A DNA stretch of 64,000 nt, taken from positions 62,001 through 126,000 of the forward strand of contig JAJCZA010000002.1 of the NCBI GenBank assembly GCA_029262635.1, in the 5' to 3' direction. Positions 27,343 to 35,325 of this stretch are shown here, one piece after another. This DNA comes from Vampirovibrionales bacterium. GTDB lineage: Bacteria; Cyanobacteriota; Vampirovibrionia; Vampirovibrionales; Vampirovibrionaceae. A model generated the notes under the pieces. It was not told the origin of the DNA. It was given only the letters and a program-made list of their open reading frames with translations, and made no database searches. Positions within the stretch are counted from its first letter, which is position 1; every line of letters starts with the position of its first letter. A program made the translations under genes and the position numbers.

Positions 27343-28839
27343 TTATATAAGTGGTTCGCTTTTTGGGGGAATCTTCAGATCGGGTATCAGGTTGCAAAGT
27401 CCGGTTTTTTGCTCAAAAGCGTAAGCGGCTTGAAAAAGGCGGGCCTCGCTTTGATGAGGGCCCATCAGTTGAAGGCCAATGGGCAGGTGTTGTTGATCAA
27501 ACCCACAGGGGATACTAATGGCCGGGATGCCAGCCATATTAACAGGAATGGTTGCAATATCTGAAAGGTACATGTTGACCGGGTCATTGAGTTTTTCGCC
27601 TATTTTAAACGCGGTGGAAGGTGATGTGGGACAAACAAGGATGTCCACTTGCTCAAAGGCTTTGCGTAGTTCATGTCGCATGAGCTCCCGAGCTTTTTCG
27701 GCTTTGGCATAGAAGGCGTCGTAATAGCCTGAGCTGAGGCAGAACGTTCCCAAGATAATTCGTCGCTTGACCTCAGGACCAAAGCCTTGGGATCGGGTTT
27801 TTCGATACATGGTGTGAAGGTCGCTGTCAGGCTCTTCAACACGTTGGCCATAGCGAACCCCGTCGTAGCGACCCAGATTCGAACTGGCTTCAGCGGTAGC
27901 GAGAATATAGTAAGCGGCTACGGCGTATTGAAAACTGGGGAGTGATACGGGCTGAGTGGTCGCGCCCAGTGATTCAAATGTTTGGACGGCGTCCTGAATG
28001 CTTTTCAAGACTTCGGGCTGGATGGCATCGTTTTGAAGCTCTTGAATTACCCCAATGCGTAGGTCAGAGATATCCTGATCGATGCATTGAAGGTAGTTGG
28101 GCTCAGGGTGATTTTTAATGGAGGTAGAGTCCAGTTCATCGGCGCCTGAAATGACTTGAAGAAGCGCCGCCGTGTCTTTGACGTTTTGACCAAAGGGACT
28201 GATTTGATCCAGACTACTGGCAAAAGCCACCAGCCCGTAGCGGGATACCAGCCCGTAGGTTGGTTTAATCCCTGTAATTCCACAAAGTGATGCTGGTTGA
28301 CGGACACTGCCTCCAGTGTCGGAGCCTAAACTTAGGGGTACCATATTGGCAGAAACTACGGCAGCCGAGCCACCAGAGCTACCACCCGGAACTCGACTGA
28401 GGTCCCAGGGGTTTTTGGTGATTTTCAGGGCGCTGGTTTCGGTGGAGCTACCCATGGCAAACTCATCTAGGTTGGTTTTACCGATAACGGGCATCAGGTG
28501 TTGTTTTAGCTTTTGGTAAACCGTCGCATCGTAAGGGGAGACGTAGCCTTCTAAAATTCGACTACTGCAAGTGGTGGGGTAGCCTTTGATATTAATGTTA
28601 TCTTTGATTGCAATGGGGACACCGGCCAGCAGGGGAAGCGTCTCTCCGACCTGAACCCGCCGGTCTACCTCTCTCGCCGTTTCTCTAGCCAGTTCTTGGG
28701 TCAGGCAGTTAAAGCCTTCAATGGCGGGCTCGTGTTCAGCTATTTTATTGTACACGTCATCGAGAACGGACAAGGCTGTTTGTTGGCCAGACTGAATGGC
28801 TTCATGAAGTTCAAGGGCGGTGCGTGTCGTTTTCATCAT
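27343..28839 (-). CDS. gatA: Glutamyl-tRNA(Gln) amidotransferase subunit A
   Basis: The 498-aa amidase has the Ser-cisSer-Lys catalytic set: Lys in IAIKDNI, the motif GGSSGGSAA and LGSDTGGSVRQPA. It belongs to the amidase signature family and, by length and motifs, to GatA, which converts misacylated Glu-tRNA(Gln) or Asp-tRNA(Asn) with GatB and GatC. Neither partner is in the window. Start may be 28839 or 28836. Confidence 0.95.
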   Translation of the reverse strand: MMKTTRTALELHEAIQSGQQTALSVLDDVYNKIAEHEPAIEGFNCLTQELARETAREVDRRVQVGETLPLLAGVPIAIKDNINIKGYPTTCSSRILEGYVSPYDATVYQKLKQHLMPVIGKTNLDEFAMGSSTETSALKITKNPWDLSRVPGGSSGGSAAVVSANMVPLSLGSDTGGSVRQPASLCGITGIKPTYGLVSRYGLVAFASSLDQISPFGQNVKDTAALLQVISGADELDSTSIKNHPEPNYLQCIDQDISDLRIGVIQELQNDAIQPEVLKSIQDAVQTFESLGATTQPVSLPSFQYAVAAYYILATAEASSNLGRYDGVRYGQRVEEPDSDLHTMYRKTRSQGFGPEVKRRIILGTFCLSSGYYDAFYAKAEKARELMRHELRKAFEQVDILVCPTSPSTAFKIGEKLNDPVNMYLSDIATIPVNMAGIPAISIPCGFDQQHLPIGLQLMGPHQSEARLFQAAYAFEQKTGLCNLIPDLKIPPKSEPLI

Positions 28840-29152
28840 CTTGGGATTTTAGCGTAAAACTCGTCGGCTGGGAATGCGATTTTAAGAAGGTGCATGAATG
28901 AGAGCGTTAATTTCCAGCTCTGAAGACTCTGAATATTTCATATTGTAAAGAAATGGAGGGGTGTGCTTAAAAGGGCTGAAATTACTTCTTTGCAAAGGTT
29001 TTCAGTTTTGGTCATGGGTGTGTTTTGAAAAAAGAGTGCATGAAAAACAGGTGGGTTTTTAAACTATATCAAAAGTATGCCGATAGTATTTTAAATAGAT
29101 GAATTATTGGAAAATAGGAATAGGTAGAAGAAGTATTTTTGAGGGAAAGTTT
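28840..29152. other. Leader region of the pilin-like array
   Basis: No gene is seen. It carries the promoters of gatA (minus) and of the array starting at 29153 (plus). TATATC at about 29068 and the AT-rich TATTTTAAATAG at about 29086 are candidate -10 elements. GAGGGAAAG lies 5 nt before the ATG at 29153. Confidence 0.4.
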
Positions 29153-30148
29153 ATGACCATCAAATCAAAAGCCTTATCCGGAAGTAGTTTAATGGAGTAT
29201 GCCTTGCCGATGGCTGTCTTCTTTTTAACGGGCGCCGTGGCTCTTTTAAGCGGTATGCCAGACATTTTTCAGACTTATTTTTCTGATTCGCTCAAAGGAA
29301 CCCAATCGGGTGATTCGGTTGCGGTCGTAGCTTATGGAGCTGTGGAACAATTGCCGGCACTTTATTCATCGCCCACATCGTTGGGAGCCCCGCCTCCAAG
29401 CATAGATGGGACGATCCTCGGGTTTGATCTCTCCGATTATCCGACGGATTTGTTATCAAGCATTGAAACAACCGGTGGAAACGGAACAACAAAGATTTTG
29501 TTGGCGACCTTGCAAAAGTACGTTGAAGAGCAAGTCGCTGCTGGTAAAATGAGCGTAGAAGACTCTCAGGCTTTGATTCAACTGTCAAATCAAGGGCATA
29601 AAATGGCCGAAATAGAAAAGCTTGTTGAGGATCGCTATGCGAATTCAAGTGGTTATGGAGAGTTCATGAAGCCCATTGCTTATGGTGGGGTTGTTTACTC
29701 TAATCCGAGCGAGTTGCTTGACGCGACCTTGGGCTGGGTTGGAGATGATGGCCGAGCGGATAAGCTGGTTGCCAACGATGAAATGTTAGACCCTTATGCC
29801 GATCAAACGAATCCGAACGTGTGGCAAATTGGAAACGAGACCCGAGAATTCGCGAAAATTTATCAAGAAGCCAAGGCGGCCGGACTGTTAAGTGATCCAG
29901 AAACCGATCTGGTTGTGACGGCCTTGGCCAAGCAAATTGCACTATTGAGCGGAACCATTCAACAGGGACCTAGTTATGTCGCAAATTGGGAAGACTATGC
30001 AAACGAGGTTCCTTACGAAGACGTGTTTAGCGTTGTGGTGGCCTCAGAAATAACCGATATTAACTCGGTCGGGATTTGTGCCGCTAACAATGGAAAAGAT
30101 AGCGGAGCTAAATGTAAAAAAGATAAAAAAGATAAAGACGATGACTAA
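29153..30148 (+). CDS. Large Flp-pilin-like protein, copy 1
   Basis: ATG 29153 has GAGGGAAAG upstream, so I prefer it over 29099. The 331-aa product begins with a short basic leader, then LSG^SSLMEYALP followed by a long hydrophobic helix and GMPD. This fits a class IVb (Flp) prepilin: Gly before the cut, Glu at +5, Tyr at +6. The large C-terminal domain ends with ITDINSVGICAA, a second Cys and a Lys/Asp tail. Normal Flp pilins are about 50-70 aa, so this is a much larger pilin-like protein. It heads a three-gene array. Confidence 0.75.
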   Translation: MTIKSKALSGSSLMEYALPMAVFFLTGAVALLSGMPDIFQTYFSDSLKGTQSGDSVAVVAYGAVEQLPALYSSPTSLGAPPPSIDGTILGFDLSDYPTDLLSSIETTGGNGTTKILLATLQKYVEEQVAAGKMSVEDSQALIQLSNQGHKMAEIEKLVEDRYANSSGYGEFMKPIAYGGVVYSNPSELLDATLGWVGDDGRADKLVANDEMLDPYADQTNPNVWQIGNETREFAKIYQEAKAAGLLSDPETDLVVTALAKQIALLSGTIQQGPSYVANWEDYANEVPYEDVFSVVVASEITDINSVGICAANNGKDSGAKCKKDKKDKDDD

Positions 30149-30213
30149 GTAGGATCATGATGCCTAGTGGGTGTGAGTCAAAAGTGGTTACAGGTGCATT
30201 TAAGGGAAAATTG

Positions 30214-31212
30214 ATGACCGTCAAATTAAAAGCTTTATCAGGGAACAGCTTACTGGAGTATGCGTTGCCGATGGTTGCCTTTTTTCTGACGGGTACCATG
30301 GCTCTTTTGAGTGGTATGCCCGATCTTCTGCAGGCTTATTTTACCGATACGGTTAAGGGGAACTCCTCGAGCCATTCGGTTGCTATTGCTGCCTATGGAA
30401 CCGTTGGAGCGGCGGCGCAAGTGCTAACACCCTCCTCACCAACGGAAACGGAGCCTGAAACCGAAACCCCGAACTTAGATGAGCCTCCTCTTAATGAGGA
30501 GGAAAGCATCAGTTTCGACTTATCCGATTACCCGACGGATCTGTTATCAACTATTGAAACAACCGGTGGAAACGGAACAACAACGCTTTTACTCTCGATC
30601 TTGGAGCGATATATTGAGCAGGAAGTTGCCGCAGGTAACATGACCGAGGAAGATTCTCAGATACTGATCCAACTGGCCAATCAGGGGCATAAAATGGCTG
30701 CAGTTGAGAAAATTGTTGAGGATCGCTATGCTAATTCAAGTAGTTACGACGAATTTTTGCAGCCGATTACTTATGACGGGGTTACTTATCCCAACCCGAG
30801 TGATTTGGTTGATGCAACCTTAGGCTGGGTTGGGAGTGAGGGTAACCCGAGTGGCCTGATTGCCTACGATATCATATTAGACCCTAATGCCGATCAAACG
30901 CACTCGGGTATATGGGAGATTGGCGGAGAGACACGAGAATTCGCAAGAATTTATCAGGAAGCCAAGGCCGCTGGGCGATTAAGTGATCCCACAACCGATC
31001 TGGTTGTGACCTCCCTGGCCGAGCAGATTTCAATGCTGAGTGGAACCATGCAACAAGCTCCCAATCATATGTATGTCGGTATCTTTCCAGGGACAGTTCC
31101 TTACGAAGATGCGTTTAGCAAGGTGATAGCATCAGAAATCACTGATATTAACTCGGTCGGGATTTGTGCGGCTGACGGTGGGGAGGATAGTGGCGTTCAG
31201 TGCAAAAAATGA
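30214..31212 (+). CDS. Large Flp-pilin-like protein, copy 2
   Basis: ATG 30214 follows TAAGGGA and gives 332 aa. Leader LSG^NSLLEYALP again shows the prepilin pattern. After the helix comes an acidic/Pro/Thr-rich linker (ETEPETETPNLDEPP), then a domain closely similar to copy 1: DYPTDLLS, ETTGGNGTT, QGHKMA, RYANSS, ETREFARIYQEAKAAG. The end ITDINSVGICAA with a second Cys is conserved. Its stop overlaps copy 3 by 4 nt. Confidence 0.75.
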   Translation: MTVKLKALSGNSLLEYALPMVAFFLTGTMALLSGMPDLLQAYFTDTVKGNSSSHSVAIAAYGTVGAAAQVLTPSSPTETEPETETPNLDEPPLNEEESISFDLSDYPTDLLSTIETTGGNGTTTLLLSILERYIEQEVAAGNMTEEDSQILIQLANQGHKMAAVEKIVEDRYANSSSYDEFLQPITYDGVTYPNPSDLVDATLGWVGSEGNPSGLIAYDIILDPNADQTHSGIWEIGGETREFARIYQEAKAAGRLSDPTTDLVVTSLAEQISMLSGTMQQAPNHMYVGIFPGTVPYEDAFSKVIASEITDINSVGICAADGGEDSGVQCKK

Positions 31213-32147
31213 TGATAGTCAGATTAAAAGCTTTACCCGGGAACAGCTTACTTGAGTACGCGTTGCCGGTGGCTGTTTTTTTTCTGACGGGTGCCCTGGC
31301 TCTTTTGAGTGGTATGCCCGATGTTATGCAGGCTTATTTTACGGATACGGTTAAGGGAACCCAATCGGGCCATTCGGTTGTCATTGCAGCCTATGGAAGC
31401 GTTGGAGCCGCGGCGCAAGCGCTAACATCCTCCTTACCACCAGAAACGCCTTCTTCGACGGGTAATGTTCAAATAATAACAGCGAACGGCACAACGATTA
31501 ATCTGGAAGGCTATTCTCCATTGTTTTCCGACTCTATCGAAACCACGGGGGCCAATGGAACAACACTTAGCTTGTATTCAAGCCTTATGCATATTGCTCA
31601 AGAGTTGGAGTCAGCCGGTGAAGTCGATGCTGCTCAAGCTAATTTGCTTCGAGATTTGGCCAATCAAGGCCATCGAATCGCTGAAATTGAAGGACTGATC
31701 GAAACGGCCGCTCAGCAAGCCAGTAGTGTCGCCGAGTATAATTCAGTTGATCTTACCTTTGATGGTCAAAGCTATAAGACTTTTGAACTGGAGGCGTTAC
31801 TAGGCTGGAGTGCCAATGGTTCCGCCACACCTGAGAATATTTCTTCCAATGCCTTAGATGCCACTGGAGCAAGCCCTGAAACCGCCACGTTTATTGCTCT
31901 TTATGAGTCCGTCCTTGCCTCAGGCGCATTGGATGATCCAGCTGTTATGGGCATCGTTACGGGGCTTTCGGGCGAGATCGCTTATCTCACCGAGCTGACC
32001 GAACATGCTTCGGCACTCGTTGGCCGGGAAGAAAAACCGTTGAGTGAATTTAATTCAACCATGGTTTCCGAAACAACACATTATGACTCTGAATTGATTT
32101 GCAATCAGGGTAACGGAGCAGAGGATACCGGGGTCTCTTGCCCTTAA
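31209..32147 (+). CDS. Large Flp-pilin-like protein, copy 3 (diverged)
   Basis: ATG 31209 lies inside the ATGA overlap with copy 2, indicating translational coupling. The 312-aa product has LPG^NSLLEYALPV, a long hydrophobic helix and GMPDVMQAYF, so the N-terminal 45 residues match copies 1-2. The C-terminal domain keeps ETTGANGTT, a helix with NQGHRIAEIE, and a two-Cys end (ELICNQGNGAEDTGVSCP), but is otherwise diverged. Such a protein would be processed by a prepilin peptidase and displayed as pilus subunit or adhesin. Confidence 0.73.
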   Translation: MMIVRLKALPGNSLLEYALPVAVFFLTGALALLSGMPDVMQAYFTDTVKGTQSGHSVVIAAYGSVGAAAQALTSSLPPETPSSTGNVQIITANGTTINLEGYSPLFSDSIETTGANGTTLSLYSSLMHIAQELESAGEVDAAQANLLRDLANQGHRIAEIEGLIETAAQQASSVAEYNSVDLTFDGQSYKTFELEALLGWSANGSATPENISSNALDATGASPETATFIALYESVLASGALDDPAVMGIVTGLSGEIAYLTELTEHASALVGREEKPLSEFNSTMVSETTHYDSELICNQGNGAEDTGVSCP

Positions 32148-32552
32148 CTATATTATTCAGGCGGATAAATAACTTAAGATATTCGTGATTATCTACTAAA
32201 TAAAATAGGGGATGGCCGTTAAGGATGCATGCTTGCTTTAGAGGTATAAACTAAGATCTGGACCAGAGTAGTGGAAGCGGTTAAATAAGGTTGTAAACAG
32301 AAGGAATCCCACAAAGTAGTGAACTATTTTTAGGTCCCATCTGTTTGTTACGCAACTTAAATTCAATCACTTACCCGGTAGGGTTAATAAGTAGGGATGA
32401 TTTAAAAGTGATATATCTTTAAGATATATAGCAATGTAACAATTGTTACGTATGTCGTCAAAAAAACCTGCCCCATTGTTTTTATATATGTATAGGCATC
32501 TTTAGATCGATGCCCTAGATAAATAAGTGGATAGAACAAAGGGTAGCACAAC
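32148..32552. other. Long intergenic region with two palindromes
   Basis: I see no coding sequence. It holds a 9-bp inverted repeat with a 1-nt centre (ATATATCTT / AAGATATAT, 32411-32429) and a perfect 14-bp palindrome GTAACAATTGTTAC at 32436-32449. Both lie about 105-140 nt before the gene at 32553 and may be operator sites. Confidence 0.5.
32436..32449. promoter_or_regulatory. 14-bp palindrome GTAACAATTGTTAC
   Basis: A perfect 14-bp palindrome, suited to a dimeric regulator, lies upstream of the small genes at 32553 and 32944. A related string AATTGTTAC occurs at 11468-11476. Whether it is bound by anything is unknown. Confidence 0.35.
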
Positions 32553-32792
32553 ATGGCATCACCACAAGTGATCTGGCAACTGTCTAAAGGGTTCTTTCAA
32601 CGGAATAACCCGTTAGAAATCGTCATGCGTTCTACCTTTGAAGCTGTCCACAATCTGTTGACCTTCCACAGTAAGATTAAACTGCTGAGATACAAGTTTA
32701 TGCTGGCTCAGCAACAATTAAACGAGATGGAGGGCCATGTCACCAACAACCCGTATGAGGTTCGAGGCGACAAGCTTGACCGAGCGTTTTAA
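32553..32792 (+). CDS. Small helical hypothetical protein
   Basis: This 79-aa protein is predicted mostly helical with a heptad-like region KIKLLRYKFMLAQQQLNEMEG. No known domain is seen. It is followed 151 nt later by a coiled-coil protein in the same direction, and the pair may work together. Confidence 0.55.
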   Translation: MASPQVIWQLSKGFFQRNNPLEIVMRSTFEAVHNLLTFHSKIKLLRYKFMLAQQQLNEMEGHVTNNPYEVRGDKLDRAF

Positions 32793-32943
32793 CGTATCGA
32801 AAGTTTATGGAAACCGGTCAGGGAAATAAGGAATCACACAGTAGATCCAAAAAAGTCACAGAAGCAATCGAAAGGAAAACGGGTTATTTACATTAAGCCC
32901 ATTAGGGGAAATTAGTAACGACTTGGGGTAATCATTACACATT

Positions 32944-33279
32944 ATGGGGTTTGCAGCTAGTCAAGCAAGATTGATGTATCTCATCGCTCGTAAAAGCGAT
33001 CTGGAGCTTGAGACGCAGTTTATCAGTCAGCACCGCATGTATCTGGCGAATCAGGTTTCGGGTCTGTTTAACCAACAGGCTCAACTGGATCCTGAATCGA
33101 AAGCCTCCAAGATATTGGAAGGCAAGATCAAGCATTTGCAGATGGCCGATAAACAGCTTGAAATGCACCTGAACCGACTGAAATCACAACGAGACGCCGT
33201 GGTTCAAGAGCATCAAGCCGCTCGAAAAGTCATCAGTCAGAACATTAAGGATTCGTTCGGACTGATGGGACAACAATAA
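32944..33279 (+). CDS. Coiled-coil protein of the MGFAASQARL type
   Basis: This 111-aa protein starts MGFAASQARLMYLIARKSDLE and is a continuous amphipathic helix rich in Gln/Lys/Leu. I recall similar N-termini in Vampirovibrionia proteins but cannot verify this here. It lacks a signal peptide. Length and helix are reminiscent of small secreted filament or chaperone-type proteins, but no function can be assigned. Confidence 0.6.
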   Translation: MGFAASQARLMYLIARKSDLELETQFISQHRMYLANQVSGLFNQQAQLDPESKASKILEGKIKHLQMADKQLEMHLNRLKSQRDAVVQEHQAARKVISQNIKDSFGLMGQQ

Positions 33280-33373
33280 CTTCTCGGATGACATCATCTT
33301 TTAATTAACCGTTTCATTTACACTTCCTTTGGTCTACCGTAAAGGGAATACCATACCAAGGGGAGATATTGGC

Positions 33374-34342
33374 GTGTCTGTGGCTCAAAAATTAAAAATT
33401 GCCTCACCTCGTGAAAAATCAAACATAAAAACAGGTCTATTGGCCCTTTCGGGGATTCAGTGGGAAGAGAAGCCAGAGCAGTATTGTGATTACCGGCTAG
33501 ATGGCCGAGGCCCGGAAGGCTGGCTGAGAGTCAAGCAATATACCAATGGTACGCTTTATATTGAGGCCAGTGCCATGGCGTTGATGAGTCGGCTGGTTGC
33601 GTTTATTCCAGGAATCGAGGCACCGATAACGAATGGCACTGGTGGAGGTGCAGCGACCTCTGTATCGGCCAAGCCTTCTGGAAAATTAGATATTCAAGGC
33701 GCTTATGTCGGGACCGATGAATCGGGCAAGGGCGACTTCTTTGGTTCGCTGGTCATTGCCGGGGTGTACGTAACCGAGGAAACCATCCCAATCCTGATTG
33801 AATTAGGCGTGATGGACAGCAAGAAACTGACGGATAAGACCATGGCGGGCCTGGCGATGGACATTGTTCAGGTGGTGGGAGAACAGGCAATCTCCTGTGT
33901 TGAATTGGCCCCTAAGCGCTATAACGAGTTGTATCAGGAATTTAAGCAAAATGGGAAAAACCTGAACCATCTGCTGGCCTGGGGACATGCCACGGTCATT
34001 GAAAACTTGCTGATTGCTAACCCGGAGTGCATGCAGGCCGTGGCCGATCAGTTTGGGAATGAGCGTTATATCCTGTCTCAATTAAAAGAGAAGGGAAAGC
34101 AGATTAAATTGTATCAAACGCCTCGGGCGGAAGCCAATGTGGGGGTGGCGGCGGCGAGTATTATTGCCCGGAACCGTTTTGTTCAACGCATGGAACGATT
34201 GAACCAGGATTTTGGCTTGCCTTTTTCAAAAGGTGCCAATCCCATCGTGAAAAACCAGGCGCGTGCGTTTCTTCAAAAATTTGGCCGTGGGCGACTCAAC
34301 GAAATCGCCAAACTCCATTTTAAAACCGCCAACGAACTTTAA
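33374..34342 (+). CDS. rnhC: Ribonuclease HIII
   Basis: The frame is open from TTG 33329, but GTG 33374 has GGGGAG 8 nt upstream, giving 322 aa. An N-terminal TBP-like region (about residues 1-90) precedes the catalytic domain with GTDESGKGDFFG around residue 115, where Asp/Glu/Gly are the metal ligands. Later D-S-K-K-L and the HxxxxxN region fit RNase HIII. It cleaves the RNA strand of RNA-DNA hybrids. The TBP-like domain separates it from RNase HII. Confidence 0.9.
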   Translation: MSVAQKLKIASPREKSNIKTGLLALSGIQWEEKPEQYCDYRLDGRGPEGWLRVKQYTNGTLYIEASAMALMSRLVAFIPGIEAPITNGTGGGAATSVSAKPSGKLDIQGAYVGTDESGKGDFFGSLVIAGVYVTEETIPILIELGVMDSKKLTDKTMAGLAMDIVQVVGEQAISCVELAPKRYNELYQEFKQNGKNLNHLLAWGHATVIENLLIANPECMQAVADQFGNERYILSQLKEKGKQIKLYQTPRAEANVGVAAASIIARNRFVQRMERLNQDFGLPFSKGANPIVKNQARAFLQKFGRGRLNEIAKLHFKTANEL

Positions 34343-34365
34343 TTTATGAATTTAAGATAACAGGC

Positions 34366-35073
34366 TTATTGCATGTTGAAAACGTTTCGAGCGGTGGTGT
34401 TTAAGTTATATTCTTTAAGCACATAGTCGGCGGCCTGACCAGTGTTGTTTGGGTTCATTATAAATTGGTTCTCTAAAAAAATTCGCTTCTTGAGGGTGGA
34501 AACGCCAGCGGTTTCGGGGGTCTCGTCGATTTTTCGTTGGTTTAGTCCCGTTTCCGTGACGGAGAGACTATAGCCATCGGCTAGCTTTATTCCCTCTGGG
34601 AGAGGTGAATTTTCAATTTCAGTGGTAATGACCGGTTTAAAAGCCTCTCTGGGTACCACTTCAACCACATTTCGTGCGGTGAGTTCATCCAACGTGAGTT
34701 TTTGATCCGGCGCACCACCCTTGCCGTTGCCGCGGTCAAAGGCTTTCATAAACCCTTGAGCTCTTTCTTCCGCAAATGCGTTGACTTCAGGATCGTCCAA
34801 ACCATCCCGGAAAAAATGCTGAAGCTCCTTGAGTGTAATCATGCCATCGGCTTTTGTCCTGGGCGCTTTTCCGTCGACGAGCTCCATGTCTTTTTTCGTG
34901 TAGGCCATGATGTTTTCGATGGCCTCGGCAGAGAGTTGAATGCTATCTTCCTGTTGAATAATCGTATTTTCCGGTGTAATACGGATGTCAGCCTCAAAAC
35001 GATTAAGTTTATCCATTTGTTGTACAGCGGTAGCCACTTGAAGTCCATATTGTCCCGGGCGCTGAATTGACAT
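34366..35073 (-). CDS. Hypothetical protein with EF-hand-like motifs
   Basis: This 235-aa protein has AGGGGAA before ATG. Two stretches resemble calcium-binding loops: DGKAPRTKADGMITLKEL and DRGNGKGGAPDQKLTLDEL, each with Asp/Gly ligands and a following Leu-Glu-Leu helix, although spacing is non-standard. No signal peptide is seen. Converging on rnhC with 23 nt between them. Calcium binding is only a suggestion. Confidence 0.55.
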   Translation of the reverse strand: MSIQRPGQYGLQVATAVQQMDKLNRFEADIRITPENTIIQQEDSIQLSAEAIENIMAYTKKDMELVDGKAPRTKADGMITLKELQHFFRDGLDDPEVNAFAEERAQGFMKAFDRGNGKGGAPDQKLTLDELTARNVVEVVPREAFKPVITTEIENSPLPEGIKLADGYSLSVTETGLNQRKIDETPETAGVSTLKKRIFLENQFIMNPNNTGQAADYVLKEYNLNTTARNVFNMQ

Positions 35074-35166
35074 AAGTATTCCCCTGTTTTTGTGTTGTTT
35101 TATCGTTTCATTTCTATTTTAGTAAAACAGGAAAAAGAAAAAAGATGCGTTTTGATTGAAATTTTG

Positions 35167-35172
35167 TATAAT
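35167..35172 (+). promoter_or_regulatory. -10 box TATAAT before the riboswitch
   Basis: A perfect TATAAT lies immediately before the predicted cobalamin riboswitch. No strong -35 is found at the right spacing, so an extended or activator-dependent promoter is possible. Confidence 0.55.
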
Positions 35173-35175
35173 AAG

Positions 35176-35266
35176 GGAGTCTGTTCGGGAAATTTGGTGA
35201 AATGCCGAAGCTGTGCCGCAACTGTAACCTGTTATTTTCAGGGAGCCAGAATACCAGAGACAGATG
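35176..35266 (+). promoter_or_regulatory. Cobalamin (B12) riboswitch
   Basis: The strand shows the conserved cobalamin-riboswitch core in order: CGGGAA, GGTGAAATGCCGAAGC, GTGCCGCAACTGTAA and then GAGCCAGAATACC. The flanking TCTGT and ACAGA can form P1. The only gene downstream on this strand is the membrane protein starting near 35326, about 60 nt away, so translation or transcription of that gene should fall when B12 is high. Confidence 0.88.
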
Positions 35267-35325
35267 ATTCCGCTTTTTTCAAAGCTTACCTCACTGGCTT
35301 GCGAGCACAAGAAAGAGACACTGCG

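Noticed and set aside
27226-27564. Open plus-strand frame of 112 codons
   Set aside because: It overlaps the MetF-like gene start and the gatA 3' end on the opposite strand and has no recognisable sequence.
28840-32552. CRISPR array or phage-like repeat region
   Set aside because: The repeats here are paralogous coding sequences; no short regular repeat-spacer pattern is present anywhere in the window.
35092-35325. Longer N-terminus of the B12-controlled protein
   Set aside because: The frame runs straight through the riboswitch and its promoter, so it is open by chance.
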